Position numbers and translations under genes: made by a program. The notes below the pieces were generated by a model. The model was given only the letters and a program-made list of their open reading frames with translations. It was not told the origin of the DNA and ran no database searches. This document shows positions 1 to 5,293 of a DNA stretch of 11,057 nucleotides, one piece after another. Origin of the DNA: Candidatus Zambryskibacteria bacterium CG11_big_fil_rev_8_21_14_0_20_42_18 (GTDB lineage: Bacteria; Patescibacteriota; Minisyncoccia; Phycocordibacterales; Zambryskibacteraceae); assembly GCA_002787855.1 (NCBI GenBank), contig PCVB01000004.1, positions 1 through 11,057 on the forward strand. The letters are read 5' to 3'. Position 1 is the first letter of the stretch, and the number at the start of each line of letters is the position of its first letter.

Positions 1-286
1 TACCAATACAAACAGTCGAAACGTCTGGCTTAATGTGATTCATAGTGTCAATCATGGCGAGGGTGGCTGAAGCAGAACCGCCGGGAGAATTTATATAAAG
101 AGAAATATCTTTCTTAGGGTCCTCTGATTGCAAGAAAAGCAGTTGGGCAATCACGATATTGGCAACATCATCATCAATCGGTCCGCCGAGGAAAACAATG
201 CGCTCGCGCAAGAGTCGCGAGTAGATATCGTAGGCCCGCTCACCGAACTGGCTTTTCTCTATAACGGTTGGAATTAAGTAACCCAT
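1..286 (-). CDS. clpP: ATP-dependent Clp protease proteolytic subunit ClpP, 3' end beyond the window
   Basis: Serine peptidase of family S14. It forms the tetradecameric chamber that degrades proteins unfolded by ClpX or ClpC/ClpA in the cytoplasm. I translated 95 codons from the ATG at 286-284. The N-terminus MGYLIPTVIEKSQFGERAYD, then RLLRERIVFLGGPIDDDVAN, YINSPGG (the oxyanion and substrate-strand glycine motif) and DTMNHIKPDVSTVCIG are unmistakable ClpP. The window ends about four residues before the expected nucleophile serine of the xAAS motif, so the catalytic triad cannot be checked. No Shine-Dalgarno sequence lies between the -10 box and the ATG, so the mRNA leader should be about 4-5 nt. 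It lies downstream of a hairpin that ends the preceding minus-strand pair, so it probably starts its own transcription unit. Whether clpX or tig follows is not visible. Confidence 0.95.
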   Translation of the reverse strand, partial: MGYLIPTVIEKSQFGERAYDIYSRLLRERIVFLGGPIDDDVANIVIAQLLFLQSEDPKKDISLYINSPGGSASATLAMIDTMNHIKPDVSTVCIG

Positions 287-297
287 GTGGGGTCTAG

Positions 298-324
298 ATT
301 ATAACAAGAGACCCAATAGTGCAA
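298..324 (-). promoter_or_regulatory. clpP promoter with extended -10, -35 box in the terminator loop
   Basis: On the minus strand a perfect -10 TATAAT (303-298) is preceded by TGT (306-304), giving the extended form TGTTATAAT. A -35-like TTGCAC sits at 324-319 with a short 15-bp spacer. Predicted +1 is near 291, only about 5 nt before the clpP ATG. The -35 hexamer falls mostly in the loop of the hairpin at 304-340, and the TG of the extended -10 is the last part of its stem. The extended -10 is clear; the -35 is weaker because of the spacer. Confidence 0.65.
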
Positions 325-340
325 CTATTGGGTCTCTTGT
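304..340 (-). terminator. Strong hairpin, probable terminator of the minus-strand envelope gene pair
   Basis: A perfect 16-bp inverted repeat (304-319 with 325-340) around a 5-nt loop lies 28 bases after the stop of the small membrane protein gene. The stem core is GAGACCCAATAG. In the minus direction it is followed by TATAATCTAG rather than a clean T tract, so it is a non-ideal intrinsic terminator. No plus-strand gene ends here. It shares bases with the clpP promoter. Confidence 0.6.
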
Positions 341-350
341 ATTCTCCTTA

Positions 351-364
351 CTCTCTATAGAGAG
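351..364. repeat. Perfect 14-bp palindrome CTCTCTATAGAGAG
   Basis: Self-complementary sequence lying 4 bases after the stop of the small membrane protein gene and 10 bases from the large hairpin at 304-340. It could be a second, weak stem of the same termination region or a protein-binding site. No other copy was noticed in the window. Confidence 0.5.
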
Positions 365-368
365 AGGA

Positions 369-635
369 TTATGAAGCGTTTATTTCGCTGTCTAGACTTT
401 CTATATCAGTCGCATTGAGGTCGGCCTCAATGGCATCGACTTCGTCTGAGTCGCTCTGTAGATTGATAGTATCCAATGTATCATTAAGAATCGTATCATC
501 ACTTTCGCGTTGCCCCCAGAAATAGAGACCACCCAAAATAATAATTACGAGGATAACGATAATACCAATGACTGGACCGGCAGAGGTGCCACTTGGCGCG
601 CTCCCTTCGACATTAACATTGTTTTGATCATCCAT
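369..635 (-). CDS. Small acidic single-pass membrane protein, unknown function
   Basis: 88 residues that I do not recognise as a named family. A polar N-terminus of about 20 residues is followed by one strongly hydrophobic segment at about 22-40 (PVIGIIVILVIIILGGLYF), a short QR stop, and then a low-complexity acidic tail of about 45 residues rich in D, E, S, T and N (DSDEVDAIEADLNATDIE). No cysteine or catalytic motif is present. Acidic, Ser/Thr-rich tails and a lone membrane anchor fit an envelope role, with the tail probably outside. The gene starts 22 bases after the stop of the secreted coiled-coil gene (658-1302) and ends at a hairpin terminator, so the two are probably co-transcribed and may act together. 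No Shine-Dalgarno is seen before the ATG. The ORF is clean and in context; the function is open. Confidence 0.75.
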   Translation of the reverse strand: MDDQNNVNVEGSAPSGTSAGPVIGIIVILVIIILGGLYFWGQRESDDTILNDTLDTINLQSDSDEVDAIEADLNATDIESLDSEINAS

Positions 636-657
636 GTTATTTATTGGTTAACGATAA

Positions 658-1302
658 TTAGTTATCGGAATCTTCAGAAGTTGGAGTAATATTGTCTGAC
701 TTAGGAGAACCCTTAAGAGAGCGGACGGCGTTCATAAGACTTCTGTGAGCCTCACGAAAATGATTTTTGACTTCTTGAGCGAGAGCGCGAACTTGTTCAA
801 AGTTTTCCTGGGCACTCTCTCCTTCCAGATTGGGAATAAAAGTGATGAGGGTGTCAATGGCTCCTGTCGCTAAATCAAGATGCCTTTGGGCCTCCACCAC
901 GAAGGCTTCGGCTTCTACAACATCAACACCGCGCTCCTCAAACTTGGTAATTCTTGATTCAAGACGTTCAATAATTTTGTGAAAACGCTCCACCATGGCG
1001 GTAAACACTCGTGCGGTGTTTTCTGCTTTTCTCTTTGCCAGACTCTGTTGTATTTCTATGCGTCTATCTGTACTTGAGGCTCGGCGCTCCTCTCTATCTT
1101 CAATTCTACCTTCTCTCCGCTGAGTGCTTGAAGCTAGGCGATCATCTCTATTCTCTATTCTGTCCTCTCGACGATCTTCTCTGCGGTCACTGAAAGAGGA
1201 ACTAGTCGCATTGTCATCATCTCCGTCTTCTGCAGAAAGAGAGAGGACAGGAGTCAAAACAGCGAGCGCTAAAGTTAAACTAATAATTTTTTTATATTGC
1301 AT
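658..1302 (-). CDS. Secreted, highly charged coiled-coil protein, unknown function
   Basis: 214 residues. The N-terminus MQYKKIISLTLALAVLTPVLS is a classic signal peptide (basic start, hydrophobic core to about residue 22, probable cleavage near SLSA/ED). The mature protein opens with an acidic patch, then a region at about 37-82 built from RRED/RIED-type Arg-Asp/Glu repeats. Within it a phrase recurs: RLASSTQRREGRIEDREE followed by RRASSTDRR. From about 84 to 195 it is a long amphipathic helix region (FHKIIERLESRITKFEERG, then AEAFVVEAQRHLDLATGAID, then a third helix), and it ends in a polar S/T/D tail. This suggests a periplasmic or surface helical protein, perhaps a spacer or assembly factor. 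No enzyme motif is seen. The ATG at 1302 directly precedes the signal peptide. It lies 61 bases after ppa and 22 bases before the membrane protein gene at 369-635. Confidence 0.8.
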   Translation of the reverse strand: MQYKKIISLTLALAVLTPVLSLSAEDGDDDNATSSSFSDRREDRREDRIENRDDRLASSTQRREGRIEDREERRASSTDRRIEIQQSLAKRKAENTARVFTAMVERFHKIIERLESRITKFEERGVDVVEAEAFVVEAQRHLDLATGAIDTLITFIPNLEGESAQENFEQVRALAQEVKNHFREAHRSLMNAVRSLKGSPKSDNITPTSEDSDN

Positions 1303-1321
1303 TTGTAACTGATTAATTCGT

Positions 1322-1352
1322 AATATAGCCGTTACCGTAGAAGCACATTATA
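1322..1352 (-). promoter_or_regulatory. Possible promoter(s) of the coiled-coil/membrane protein pair
   Basis: In the 61-base gap after ppa, the minus strand has TATAAT at 1352-1347 (preceded by GGT, so only the -14 G of an extended -10 is kept) and TATATT at 1327-1322. Predicted starts are near 1340 or 1315, giving leaders of about 38 or 13 nt. No convincing -35 was found for either, and there is no Shine-Dalgarno before the ATG at 1302. Confidence 0.35.
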
Positions 1353-1363
1353 ACCAATTTTCT

Positions 1364-1891
1364 CTAAACCTGCGAGTACTTCTCGTTGTACATTTTTAGG
1401 CCTTCTTCAAAGGCTTTTTGGGCTTCTTTTTTATCTTTAAACTCTTTGACCTCTACTTCTTTATTCTGAAGCTTCTTATAAGTTGAATAGAAATGCTTAA
1501 TTTCTTTGAGTGTATGAGGATTGACGTCGCCAAGATCTTGGATGTTGTCAAAGCGCGGGTCATCTACAGGTACGGCAATAACTTTGTCGTCTCTTTCACC
1601 GCCATCTATCATCTCCATAATAGCTATTGGGCGAGCACGTACCAAAATTCCCGGGATAAGTGGATACGTTGTGAGTAAGACTACATCAAGAGGATCGTTG
1701 TCATGCCAATAAGATCTTGGGACAAAACCATAGTCGAAAGGAAAATCTTGCGTGGTATATGAGACTCGGTCAAGAGCAATCAACCCTGTCTTTTTATCTA
1801 CCTCGTATTTATTTTTTGAACCCTTATTAATCTCGATGATGACATTCATCGCTTCTTTAGTTCCGGGCTCTATATCGTGCCATAGATTCAT
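1364..1891 (-). CDS. ppa: Inorganic pyrophosphatase, family I (soluble)
   Basis: Hydrolyses pyrophosphate to two phosphates with Mg2+ in the cytoplasm, pulling biosynthetic reactions forward. The 175-residue length matches prokaryotic hexameric PPases. The family signature D-x-D-P-x-D is present as DNDPLDV at 64-70. The expected active-site residues are in place: E20, K28, E30, R42, Y54, metal-binding D64, D66 and D69, D96, D101 and K103 in DGGERDDK, and Y138/K139 near STYKK. The start ATG overlaps the nusA stop in an ATGA arrangement, so translation is probably coupled to nusA and driven by the nusA promoter. The coupling to nusA is unusual compared with the common nusA-infB arrangement. Family assignment is secure. 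Confidence 0.96.
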   Translation of the reverse strand: MNLWHDIEPGTKEAMNVIIEINKGSKNKYEVDKKTGLIALDRVSYTTQDFPFDYGFVPRSYWHDNDPLDVVLLTTYPLIPGILVRARPIAIMEMIDGGERDDKVIAVPVDDPRFDNIQDLGDVNPHTLKEIKHFYSTYKKLQNKEVEVKEFKDKKEAQKAFEEGLKMYNEKYSQV

Positions 1892-3027
1892 ATTGTTTTA
1901 TTATCCACTGGAACCTCAGCAACCGCAAGCTCTTCACCTTTGGCAGACTGGATATCAATCCTCCAACCGGTAAGTTTGGCCGCAAGACGGACGTTCTGAC
2001 CTCCCTTGCCTATAGCCAGAGATTGCTGGTCTTCAGAAACATTAACCACCGCTGATTTCTCTTCTTCATTTGTCTGTATGTTAAGAATCTTGGCGGGAGA
2101 AAGAGCTTCTTCTATAAATTTTATAGGTTCAGCCGACCACTCAATGATGTCAATCTTCTCTCCACGAAGTTCTGACATCACAGTAGAAACTCTAACTCCT
2201 CTTTGCCCCACAAGAGCACCGACGGGGTCAATGTGATTATCTAGAGCTTGAGCAGCGATTTTGGAACGATAGCCTGCCTCACGGGCCACAGCCTTGACCA
2301 CTACTGTACCATTAGCTAACTCGGGAGTTTCAGCTTCGAAAAGTTTTTCAAGAAATTTTGGATGGGAGCGAGAAAGGCGCAAGAATACCCCACGAGGACT
2401 TTCTTCAACTTTATAGAGATAGGCTCGAACTCGCTCTCCTTGATTAAAACGTTCACCAGGAATCTGCTCTTCATAAGGAAGTAGGCCGGGGGCCTTGCCT
2501 AAGTCAACAAAAATATTGCCCCGCTCGACGCGCTGAACTGTTCCACTTACAATTTCACCCTCATGTTTACCGAATTCGGTAACTAAGTGAATCTTCTCTG
2601 CTTCACGAATTTTCTGGGTGATAACTTGTTTGGCAGTTTGAGCAGCAATACGACCGTAGTCACCTTTAGACTCGATAGGGAAAATGATTTCCTCATCTAG
2701 TTGAGCATCTCTCTTAATCTTACGAGCATCGTCAATGAGTATGTGGTGTTCTGAATTATAGATGACTCTTGCGTCTTCTTCTTTTAATTCTTCAGACTCG
2801 TCAAAGATGACGCGCGAATCATCCACTACGATTTTTACTTGGAAAAAGTTCGTTTCCCCAGTATCTGCATCAAAGGTGGTGCGGATAATCTGGCCTTTTT
2901 TGCCATATTCTTTCTTATAAGCCGTGGCCAAGGCCGCTTCTATGGCTTCAATAATTGATGCGCGTGGAATACCGCGAACTTCTTCTAATTCGCCGAGGAC
3001 AGAATTGATTACTTTTAGATCAAACAT
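1888..3027 (-). CDS. nusA: Transcription termination/antitermination factor NusA
   Basis: RNA polymerase-binding factor that modulates pausing, termination and antitermination. The 379 residues show an N-terminal polymerase-binding domain (about 1-145, starting MFDLKVINSVLGELEEVRGI, with LDEEIIFPI near its end), an S1 domain (about 155-220, with VSGTVQRVERGNIFVDLGKA), KH1 (about 230-300, DPVGALVGQRGVRVSTVMSE) and KH2 (about 305-370, AIGKGGQNVRLAAKLTGWRI). It has no C-terminal acidic repeats, like most NusA outside proteobacteria. The ATG at 3027 is the only possible start because an in-frame TAA lies 12 bases upstream. It has a near-consensus promoter and an approximately 68-nt leader carrying a hairpin (see 3052-3083). 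No Shine-Dalgarno is obvious. rimP and infB, frequent neighbours elsewhere, are absent; ppa follows with a 4-base overlap. Confidence 0.96.
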   Translation of the reverse strand: MFDLKVINSVLGELEEVRGIPRASIIEAIEAALATAYKKEYGKKGQIIRTTFDADTGETNFFQVKIVVDDSRVIFDESEELKEEDARVIYNSEHHILIDDARKIKRDAQLDEEIIFPIESKGDYGRIAAQTAKQVITQKIREAEKIHLVTEFGKHEGEIVSGTVQRVERGNIFVDLGKAPGLLPYEEQIPGERFNQGERVRAYLYKVEESPRGVFLRLSRSHPKFLEKLFEAETPELANGTVVVKAVAREAGYRSKIAAQALDNHIDPVGALVGQRGVRVSTVMSELRGEKIDIIEWSAEPIKFIEEALSPAKILNIQTNEEEKSAVVNVSEDQQSLAIGKGGQNVRLAAKLTGWRIDIQSAKGEELAVAEVPVDNKTI

Positions 3028-3051
3028 AAGATTTGTTTATTAAATTTCTAT

Positions 3052-3083
3052 GAAAGAAGTCCGCCTTCCGGCGAACTTCTCTC
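3052..3083 (-). ncRNA. Structured RNA hairpin in the nusA 5' leader
   Basis: On the minus-strand transcript, positions 3083-3070 pair with 3065-3052 to form a continuous 14-bp stem closed by a GGAA (GNRA-type) tetraloop. Two of the pairs (3081/3054 and 3074/3061) are G-U wobbles in the nusA-sense RNA but would be A-C mismatches in plus-strand RNA, so the fold belongs to the nusA transcript. The hairpin spans about +12 to +44 of the predicted leader and ends 24 bases before the ATG. It could be a cis-regulatory or stability element, or a weak attenuator (the 3' arm ends CUUCUUUC). I know of no named family for it. Confidence 0.6.
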
Positions 3084-3101
3084 GAAACTTATTACTTCAC
3101 A

Positions 3102-3129
3102 AGTATAGCAAATACATCTATATTGTCAA
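3102..3129 (-). promoter_or_regulatory. nusA-ppa promoter, near-consensus sigma70 type
   Basis: On the minus strand there is a perfect -35 TTGACA (3129-3124), a 16-bp spacer, and -10 TATACT (3107-3102) preceded by TGC, which gives an extended -10. Predicted +1 is near 3095, about 68 nt before the nusA ATG. This is the strongest promoter sequence in the window. Confidence 0.8.
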
Positions 3130-3147
3130 TTCTACACACGGTCTGGG

Positions 3148-3176
3148 TTGCAAAAGACAGATGAATGTGCTATATT
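3148..3176 (+). promoter_or_regulatory. rpsO promoter, extended -10, leaderless arrangement
   Basis: -35 TTGCAA (3148-3153), 17-bp spacer, -10 TATATT (3171-3176) preceded by TGC (3168-3170). Six bases (gatata) separate the -10 from the GTG at 3183, so +1 is expected at or next to the start codon. The -35 boxes of this promoter and the divergent nusA promoter are only 18 bp apart. Confidence 0.75.
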
Positions 3177-3182
3177 GATATA

Positions 3183-3452
3183 GTGATTTCAAAGACTAAG
3201 AAACAAAAACTCATCAAGGAGGTCGCTATTCATGACAAAGATACTGGCTCTCCTGAAGTGCAGATTTCCATATTGACAACGCGTATTGAGGAATTGGCTC
3301 GACATCTTAAAATACACGCCAAAGATAATCACTCTCGTCGAGGATTGCTCGCCATGGTCGCAGATCGTCAAGCGCATATGAAATATTTGGAAAAAATAAA
3401 TCCGAAGCGTGCTTCGTCTTTACAAAAAAAACTTGGTCTGAAGAAAAAATAA
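3183..3452 (+). CDS. rpsO: Small ribosomal subunit protein uS15
   Basis: Primary 16S rRNA-binding protein of the 30S platform. The family signature is clear: HDKDTGSPEVQ, IEELARHLKIHAKDNHSRRG, LLAMVADRQAHMKYLEK, and the C-terminal LGLKKK. I chose the GTG at 3183 rather than the upstream ATG at 3165. The GTG gives exactly 89 residues, the length of E. coli S15, and begins at the usual point (ISKTKKQ). The six codons before it (CYIDI) coincide with the -10 box. With the -10 only six bases before the GTG, the mRNA is probably leaderless and has no room for the structured 5' leader through which S15 represses its own synthesis in other bacteria. It is the first gene of a plus-strand cluster, 29 bases before the NYN gene. 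Confidence 0.95.
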   Translation: MISKTKKQKLIKEVAIHDKDTGSPEVQISILTTRIEELARHLKIHAKDNHSRRGLLAMVADRQAHMKYLEKINPKRASSLQKKLGLKKK

Positions 3453-3481
3453 GTAGGTTTTAATAATTTTAGAAAATTTAA

Positions 3482-4042
3482 ATGTCAGTAATTAAACACA
3501 AAGCCCAGCGGGTCGGCATTTTTATAGACACGCAAAACATTTATCATAGTGCAAAAAATATTCACCACGCCAAGGCGAACTTCAGTGCCATTGTGAAAGA
3601 CTCTCTCGATGGCCGCGTTCTGGTGCGAGCTATAGCTTATGTCGCAAGCACCGAGTCAGGCGAAGAAAATGCCTTCTTCGGTGCTCTAAGTAAAGCGGGG
3701 ATAGAAACTCGCACCAAACCACTCCAAGTCTTTATTGGTGGCGCAAAGAAAGCTAATTGGGACATTGATATGGCAATGGACGCGGTTAAACTTGCCCCCA
3801 AACTAGATACCATCATCCTCGTCACTGGTGATGGGGATTTTGTCTCTCTAGTTGGATATCTTAAGAATACCCACGGCACTCAAGTCGAGGTGGTTTCATT
3901 TGGCAAATCATCTTCAACCAAATTAATTGAAGTGGCCGATGACTTCCTCGACCTTGATCAAAATTCAAAAAAATATCTGATATCAGGCACGGGCTTTTCC
4001 AACGGTGATAAGGACTCGCGAAAAAGGCCCCAAATAAGTTAA
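3482..4042 (+). CDS. NYN domain (LabA/DUF88-type, PIN-like) protein, putative RNase
   Basis: 186 residues of the NYN/DUF88 family, PIN-like folds believed to act as metal-dependent ribonucleases; the exact substrate is unknown. Visible family residues are FIDTQNI with D16 and N19, then the acidic triad region NWDIDMAMD (D94, D96, D100) and VTGDGDF (D117, D119) followed by S122, all in the expected order for the active-site cluster. The region VEVVSFGKSSSTKLIEVADDFLDLD (only partly quoted by motif: S139-S145, D153-D159) closes the domain. The last 25 residues are a polar, basic tail (DKDSRKRPQIS). It lies between rpsO and an envelope protein gene. No Shine-Dalgarno precedes the ATG; a weak -10-like TAGAAA ends six bases before it. 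The fold is secure; RNase activity is inference. Confidence 0.85.
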   Translation: MSVIKHKAQRVGIFIDTQNIYHSAKNIHHAKANFSAIVKDSLDGRVLVRAIAYVASTESGEENAFFGALSKAGIETRTKPLQVFIGGAKKANWDIDMAMDAVKLAPKLDTIILVTGDGDFVSLVGYLKNTHGTQVEVVSFGKSSSTKLIEVADDFLDLDQNSKKYLISGTGFSNGDKDSRKRPQIS

Positions 4043-4051
4043 AATGGAGAA

Positions 4052-4909
4052 ATGGATAAAGAGAAGTCTCCGTTAAAACAGATACGCACATTTCAAGGTG
4101 ACGTAGCAGAGGCCCTTGAGAAACAGCATGAGTCTCTGGTTTCTATTCAACGAGTAGAGCACCTAAAAAAAGATTCCATTCAGTCTAGTGGGAAAACAGC
4201 GGAAGTCTCTAAAAAAAGAATTGAGTTCACCTATCTCTTGTTAGGCAGTCTCCTATTGTTTGTTTTAAGCGCGACTGGTGTCTGGTATGCCTATAACGAG
4301 TTTGTAAGAAAGACCAGCACACCGCCTATCGCGACGCCAGCCAATAGATTTATCTATTCGGAAGCAGAACTTGTTTTAAATATTAGCGAAACTTCTCGTG
4401 AAGATTTTATAAAAACACTATCCAGCGCCTTAGAAGAAGTGGCGGACGGAGAAGTGAGACATGTTGTCTTGGAAAAAAGTACTTTGGAAGGAACAGAACT
4501 TCTACCCACTAGTGAATTTCTAAACATATTAAAAAGTAGAGCCCCCGGTAACCTGATACGAGCCTTTGACCCACTCTTTATGCTGGGCGCTTATGGAAAA
4601 AGCACTTTTCTTATCCTAAGGCTCGATTCTTTTGAAAATGCCTTTGCAGGAATGCTCGCATGGGAGAAAGATTTGAATAGAGACATAGGACCACTATTAG
4701 CCACGGCGGAAATTGCCAGAAACATAGAGCCCGGCACTATCTTCACAGATATTATAGACAGAAACAAAGACGCCCGAATACTCTCTCTTTATGACGAGGT
4801 AACTCTTATTTATTCATTTCTAGACAACAACACCTTAATCATTACAGACAATCTAGAAACGCTAAGAGTCGTCGTTGACCGACTCACGAAAGAGAAACTT
4901 TCCCGCTAA
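4052..4909 (+). CDS. Single-pass membrane protein with an extracytoplasmic domain, unknown function
   Basis: 285 residues that I do not recognise. A charged cytoplasmic N-terminus of about 57 residues has coiled-coil character (VAEALEKQHESLVSIQRVEH). One hydrophobic segment follows at about 60-80 (LLLGSLLLFVLSATGVWYAY). Then comes a Pro/Thr linker (KTSTPPIATPAN) and an outer domain of about 190 residues that looks alpha/beta, with a possible duplicated pattern (ELVLNISE..DFIKTLSSALEE and LILRLDSFENAFAGMLAWE). It ends NTLIITDNLETLRVVVDRL. There is no cysteine and no catalytic motif. The topology resembles envelope assembly or pilus-associated factors, but I have no family evidence. GGAGAA directly abuts the ATG, too close for a normal Shine-Dalgarno; TAAAAT six bases upstream could be a -10. 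It is 9 bases after the NYN gene and 24 bases before the dksA-like gene. Confidence 0.8.
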   Translation: MDKEKSPLKQIRTFQGDVAEALEKQHESLVSIQRVEHLKKDSIQSSGKTAEVSKKRIEFTYLLLGSLLLFVLSATGVWYAYNEFVRKTSTPPIATPANRFIYSEAELVLNISETSREDFIKTLSSALEEVADGEVRHVVLEKSTLEGTELLPTSEFLNILKSRAPGNLIRAFDPLFMLGAYGKSTFLILRLDSFENAFAGMLAWEKDLNRDIGPLLATAEIARNIEPGTIFTDIIDRNKDARILSLYDEVTLIYSFLDNNTLIITDNLETLRVVVDRLTKEKLSR

Positions 4910-4918
4910 TAGTTTCTC

Positions 4919-4927
4919 TGCTAGACT
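4919..4927 (+). promoter_or_regulatory. Possible extended -10 of the dksA-like gene, leaderless arrangement
   Basis: TGCTAGACT: a TGn extension plus TAGACT (4/6 match to TATAAT). Exactly six bases (aaccat) separate it from the ATG at 4934, the same geometry as upstream of rpsO. The -35 region (4899-4904) is poor. It lies in the 24-base gap after the preceding gene. Confidence 0.45.
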
Positions 4928-4933
4928 AACCAT

Positions 4934-5293
4934 ATGGCAATAGACTACAAACACTTTGAACAAAAACTAGAGGAAGAGAAAGCTCTTTTAAGAAAGGAGC
5001 TGGAGAAGGTTGGTAGACGTAACCCTGATAACCTCGCCGATTGGGAAGCAACACCCAGCGACCGAGACAGTTCTCAAGCAGATGAAAATACGGTGGCCGA
5101 TAGTATTGAGGACTACGAAGAGCATACCGCAATAGTGAACACACTTGAAGCTCGCTATGTTGATATAAGAAACGCTTTAGAAAAAATAAAAAACTCTACC
5201 TATGGTCTCTGCGAAGTCTGCGGGGGAGAAATAGATCTCGAGCGACTTGAAGCTAATCCATCAGCCCGCACTTGTCTCAAGCATATAGCATGA
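4934..5293 (+). CDS. DksA/TraR family zinc-finger protein with a C3H-type finger
   Basis: 119 residues of the DksA/TraR superfamily, whose members bind RNA polymerase in the secondary channel and alter promoter opening, or act as general zinc-finger stress proteins (YocK/TraR type). The N-terminus is a helical hairpin (EQKLEEEKALLRKELEKVGR, then a long second helix to about residue 88). The finger is CEVCGGEIDLERLEANPSARTC with C93, C96 and C114. The usual fourth cysteine (CixC) is replaced by histidine in CLKH (H117), so zinc would be held as Cys3His. The acidic hairpin tip normally reaching the polymerase active site is not clearly identifiable (the DxxDxA motif is not exact). I see SDRDSSQADENTVAD in the loop. 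The stop overlaps the comM ATG (ATGA), coupling the two. Family sure; a true DksA role is not. Confidence 0.88.
   Translation: MAIDYKHFEQKLEEEKALLRKELEKVGRRNPDNLADWEATPSDRDSSQADENTVADSIEDYEEHTAIVNTLEARYVDIRNALEKIKNSTYGLCEVCGGEIDLERLEANPSARTCLKHIA

Noticed and set aside
3165..3182. Upstream ATG for rpsO (adds MCYIDI)
   Set aside because: These bases hold the TGCTATATT promoter element, and the GTG at 3183 gives exactly the 89-residue S15 length with the expected N-terminus.
4045..4051. GGAGAA as a Shine-Dalgarno for the gene at 4052
   Set aside because: It abuts the ATG with only about two bases of spacing, too close for normal pairing; TAAAAT six bases before the ATG is as good an explanation.
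5272..5289. TTG start for comM (adds six residues)
   Set aside because: The ATG at 5290 overlaps the preceding stop as ATGA and yields the standard ComM N-terminus.
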